Assembly: GCA_943370145.1 (NCBI GenBank)
Contig: CALRPY020000112.1
Span: 1 to 5,482, forward strand
Reading direction: 5' to 3'
DNA from: Ga0077536 sp943370145
GTDB lineage: Bacteria > Pseudomonadota > Gammaproteobacteria > Ga0077536
Length of the DNA: 5,482 bases
Made by a program: the position numbers and the translations under genes. Of the stretch, positions 4,309-5,482 are shown piece after piece; the first letter of the stretch is position 1; the number at the start of each line of letters is the position of its first letter. The notes beneath the pieces were generated by a model. That model saw only the letters and a program-made list of their open reading frames with translations. It had not been told where the DNA came from and did not search any database.

Positions 4309-5482
4309 ATGACCATGCCGCTCGATGCAGTACTCGATTCCATCCTGAATTTCACGGTCGCCAATGCCGGCGGCGCGCCGGGCGTCGTCGCGATGGCGAC
4401 CGGGCGCGACGGCAACTTCTACGAGGGGGCCGCGGGCCGCCGCCATCTCGGCCAGCCGCAGCCGATGACGACCGATTCCGTGATGCTGCTGGCCTCATGC
4501 ACGAAGGCCGTGACGGGCGTGGCGATCATGCAGCTCGTCGAGGAAGGCAAGGTCAATCTCGACGACCCGGCGAAGAAGTACGTGCCGGCCATCGGCGAAT
4601 GCCAGGTGCTGACCGGCTTCGACGCCGCCGGCAACCCGCAGCTGCGCGCGCCCAAGCGCGACATCACGCTGCGCCACCTGATGCTCCACACCTCCGGCTT
4701 CGTCTACGAATTCTTCAGCGCCGACGAAGCGCGCTACCGCCAGGCCCTGGGGATCCCGACGATCTTCTCGAGCTGCGACGACGCCATCAGGACCTGCCTC
4801 CTGTTCGACCCGGGCGAGGCCTGGGGTTACGGGCCGGGCATCGACTGGCTCGGCAAGATTGTCGAAGCCGTGCGCGACAAGTCCCTTGGCGCGGTGTTCA
4901 GCGAGCGGATCTTCAATCCGCTGGGCATGCAGGACATCGGCTTCGAGATGACGCCCGCGATGCGCGAGCGCCTCGTGCCGATCCACCAGCGCGCGCCGGA
5001 CGGCGCGCTCGCCGCGGTGCCCGAGATCGTGCTGCCGCAACCGCCGCTGATGGACATGGGGGGCCACGGGCTGTACTCGACGATTGGCGAGTACATGAAG
5101 TTCATCCGCATGATGCTCAACGATGGCAATGGCCCGCACGGTCGCGTGCTCGCCGCAGCGACCGTCGAGGAGATGTCGCGCAACGGCCTCGGCGAGCTGA
5201 AGTGCAGCGCCTGGCAGAGCGCGGCGCCGCCGCTCGCGAACAGCGGTGACTTCTTCCCCGGCACGTCCAAATCCTGGGCCTACACGTTTCAGGTCAACGA
5301 CGAGGACCTGCCGACGGGCCGCCCGGCGGGCAGCCTGGCCTGGGCCGGCATCGCGAACTGCTACTACTGGATCGACCGCAGGAACGGCGTCGGCGGCATG
5401 TGGGGCTCGCAGGTGCTGCCGTTCATGGATGTCGGTTCCTACCCCGGCTTCGTCTACGAATTCTTCAGCGCCGACGAAGCGC
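4309..5482 (+). CDS. Beta-lactamase-fold serine hydrolase (EstB-type esterase), 3' end open
   Basis: The frame stays open from the ATG at 4309 to the window end, giving 391 residues with no stop. It belongs to the beta-lactamase/penicillin-binding-protein superfamily (class C-like, Pfam PF00144), in the branch that contains Burkholderia EstB-like esterases. Direct evidence is S63-C-T-K66 (nucleophile Ser and general base Lys), followed by VTGVAIMQLVEEGKVNLDDP; LMLHTSGF (124-131); a Tyr motif YGPGIDWLG with Tyr174; GGHGLYSTIGEYMKFIRMML; and W345-A-G in place of the KTG box (EstB has W-G-G). The absence of a signal peptide points to a cytoplasmic esterase rather than a periplasmic beta-lactamase. 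GAGG lies eight bases before the start. Family members have about 390 residues, so little should be missing, but residues 380 onward repeat residues 130-142 exactly and may be an assembly error. It could hydrolyse esters made by the upstream monooxygenase; this is unproven. Confidence 0.88.
   Translation, partial: MTMPLDAVLDSILNFTVANAGGAPGVVAMATGRDGNFYEGAAGRRHLGQPQPMTTDSVMLLASCTKAVTGVAIMQLVEEGKVNLDDPAKKYVPAIGECQVLTGFDAAGNPQLRAPKRDITLRHLMLHTSGFVYEFFSADEARYRQALGIPTIFSSCDDAIRTCLLFDPGEAWGYGPGIDWLGKIVEAVRDKSLGAVFSERIFNPLGMQDIGFEMTPAMRERLVPIHQRAPDGALAAVPEIVLPQPPLMDMGGHGLYSTIGEYMKFIRMMLNDGNGPHGRVLAAATVEEMSRNGLGELKCSAWQSAAPPLANSGDFFPGTSKSWAYTFQVNDEDLPTGRPAGSLAWAGIANCYYWIDRRNGVGGMWGSQVLPFMDVGSYPGFVYEFFSADEA
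4694..4732 (+). repeat. 39-bp direct repeat, internal copy
   Basis: This segment within the hydrolase gene is identical to the last 39 bases of the window (5444-5482). It encodes GFVYEFFSADEA at residues 130-141, directly after LMLHTS. That is a normal position and context for the family (H-T-S-G-F followed by an aromatic-rich stretch), so this copy looks native. Confidence 0.95.
5444..5482 (+). repeat. 39-bp direct repeat, terminal copy (suspect)
   Basis: This is an exact copy of 4694-4732, offset by 750 bases and hence in the same frame. It occupies the very last bases of the window. In family members the C-terminus after the LPF segment is a short helix ending soon afterwards, so re-use of the active-site-proximal GFVYEFFSADEA segment here is unexpected. 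It may mark an assembly path that jumped back to the internal copy. Confidence 0.9.

Noticed and set aside
4495..5139. Open frames on the minus strand and in a second plus frame inside the hydrolase gene
   Set aside because: These are shadow frames with Arg/Ala/His-rich translations. The frame starting at 4309 carries the SxxK, Tyr and W-A-G motifs of the serine hydrolase family.

Overview
This window is a GC-rich bacterial fragment. The strong G/C bias at third codon positions, the closely spaced GAGGAG-type ribosome binding sites and the protein families suggest a Pseudomonadota (beta- or gammaproteobacterial) chromosome. No rRNA, tRNA, transposase, integrase, phage gene or CRISPR array is visible, and the genus cannot be named from this sequence. 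The unequal gene density and an anomalous last 39 bases suggest this may be a whole, fairly short contig.

Layout from left to right: the C-terminal end of an unrecognised Ala-rich protein (to 185), closed by a hairpin terminator; a complete cytoplasmic DsbA/FrnE-type thioredoxin-fold oxidoreductase (264-908); a gene-free stretch with stacked palindromes (909-1220); a minus-strand SnoaL/NTF2-fold protein (1221-1661); a 184-base divergent control region with two dyads; a plus-strand flavin monooxygenase of the Baeyer-Villiger/FMO type (1846-3315) with a good intrinsic terminator (3377-3411); a second gene-free stretch with palindromes (3412-3885); a small outer-membrane-type lipoprotein (3886-4155); and a beta-lactamase-fold serine hydrolase of the EstB esterase type (4309 to the window end, open).

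The most striking structure is non-coding. The SnoaL/monooxygenase pair is bracketed by two inverted copies of a 111-base repeat (1092-1202 and 3494-3604) that differ at only five positions, all transitions. Weaker mirror similarity continues outward to about 979 and 3717, including a CCTCTCCCG hairpin on each side, and a third partial copy lies at 3629-3673. The units are built from several hairpins and look like a REP/MITE-type dispersed intergenic element. Each full copy lies downstream of its neighbouring gene in the same relative orientation.

Functionally, the divergent SnoaL-like and monooxygenase genes probably share control and could act on the same ketone-type substrate. The serine hydrolase 1 kb downstream could hydrolyse an ester made by a Baeyer-Villiger oxidation. 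That pathway link is inference: the hydrolase is separated from the pair by a terminator, the repeats and the lipoprotein gene. The last 39 bases exactly repeat an internal part of the hydrolase gene, so its 3' end should be treated as unreliable.
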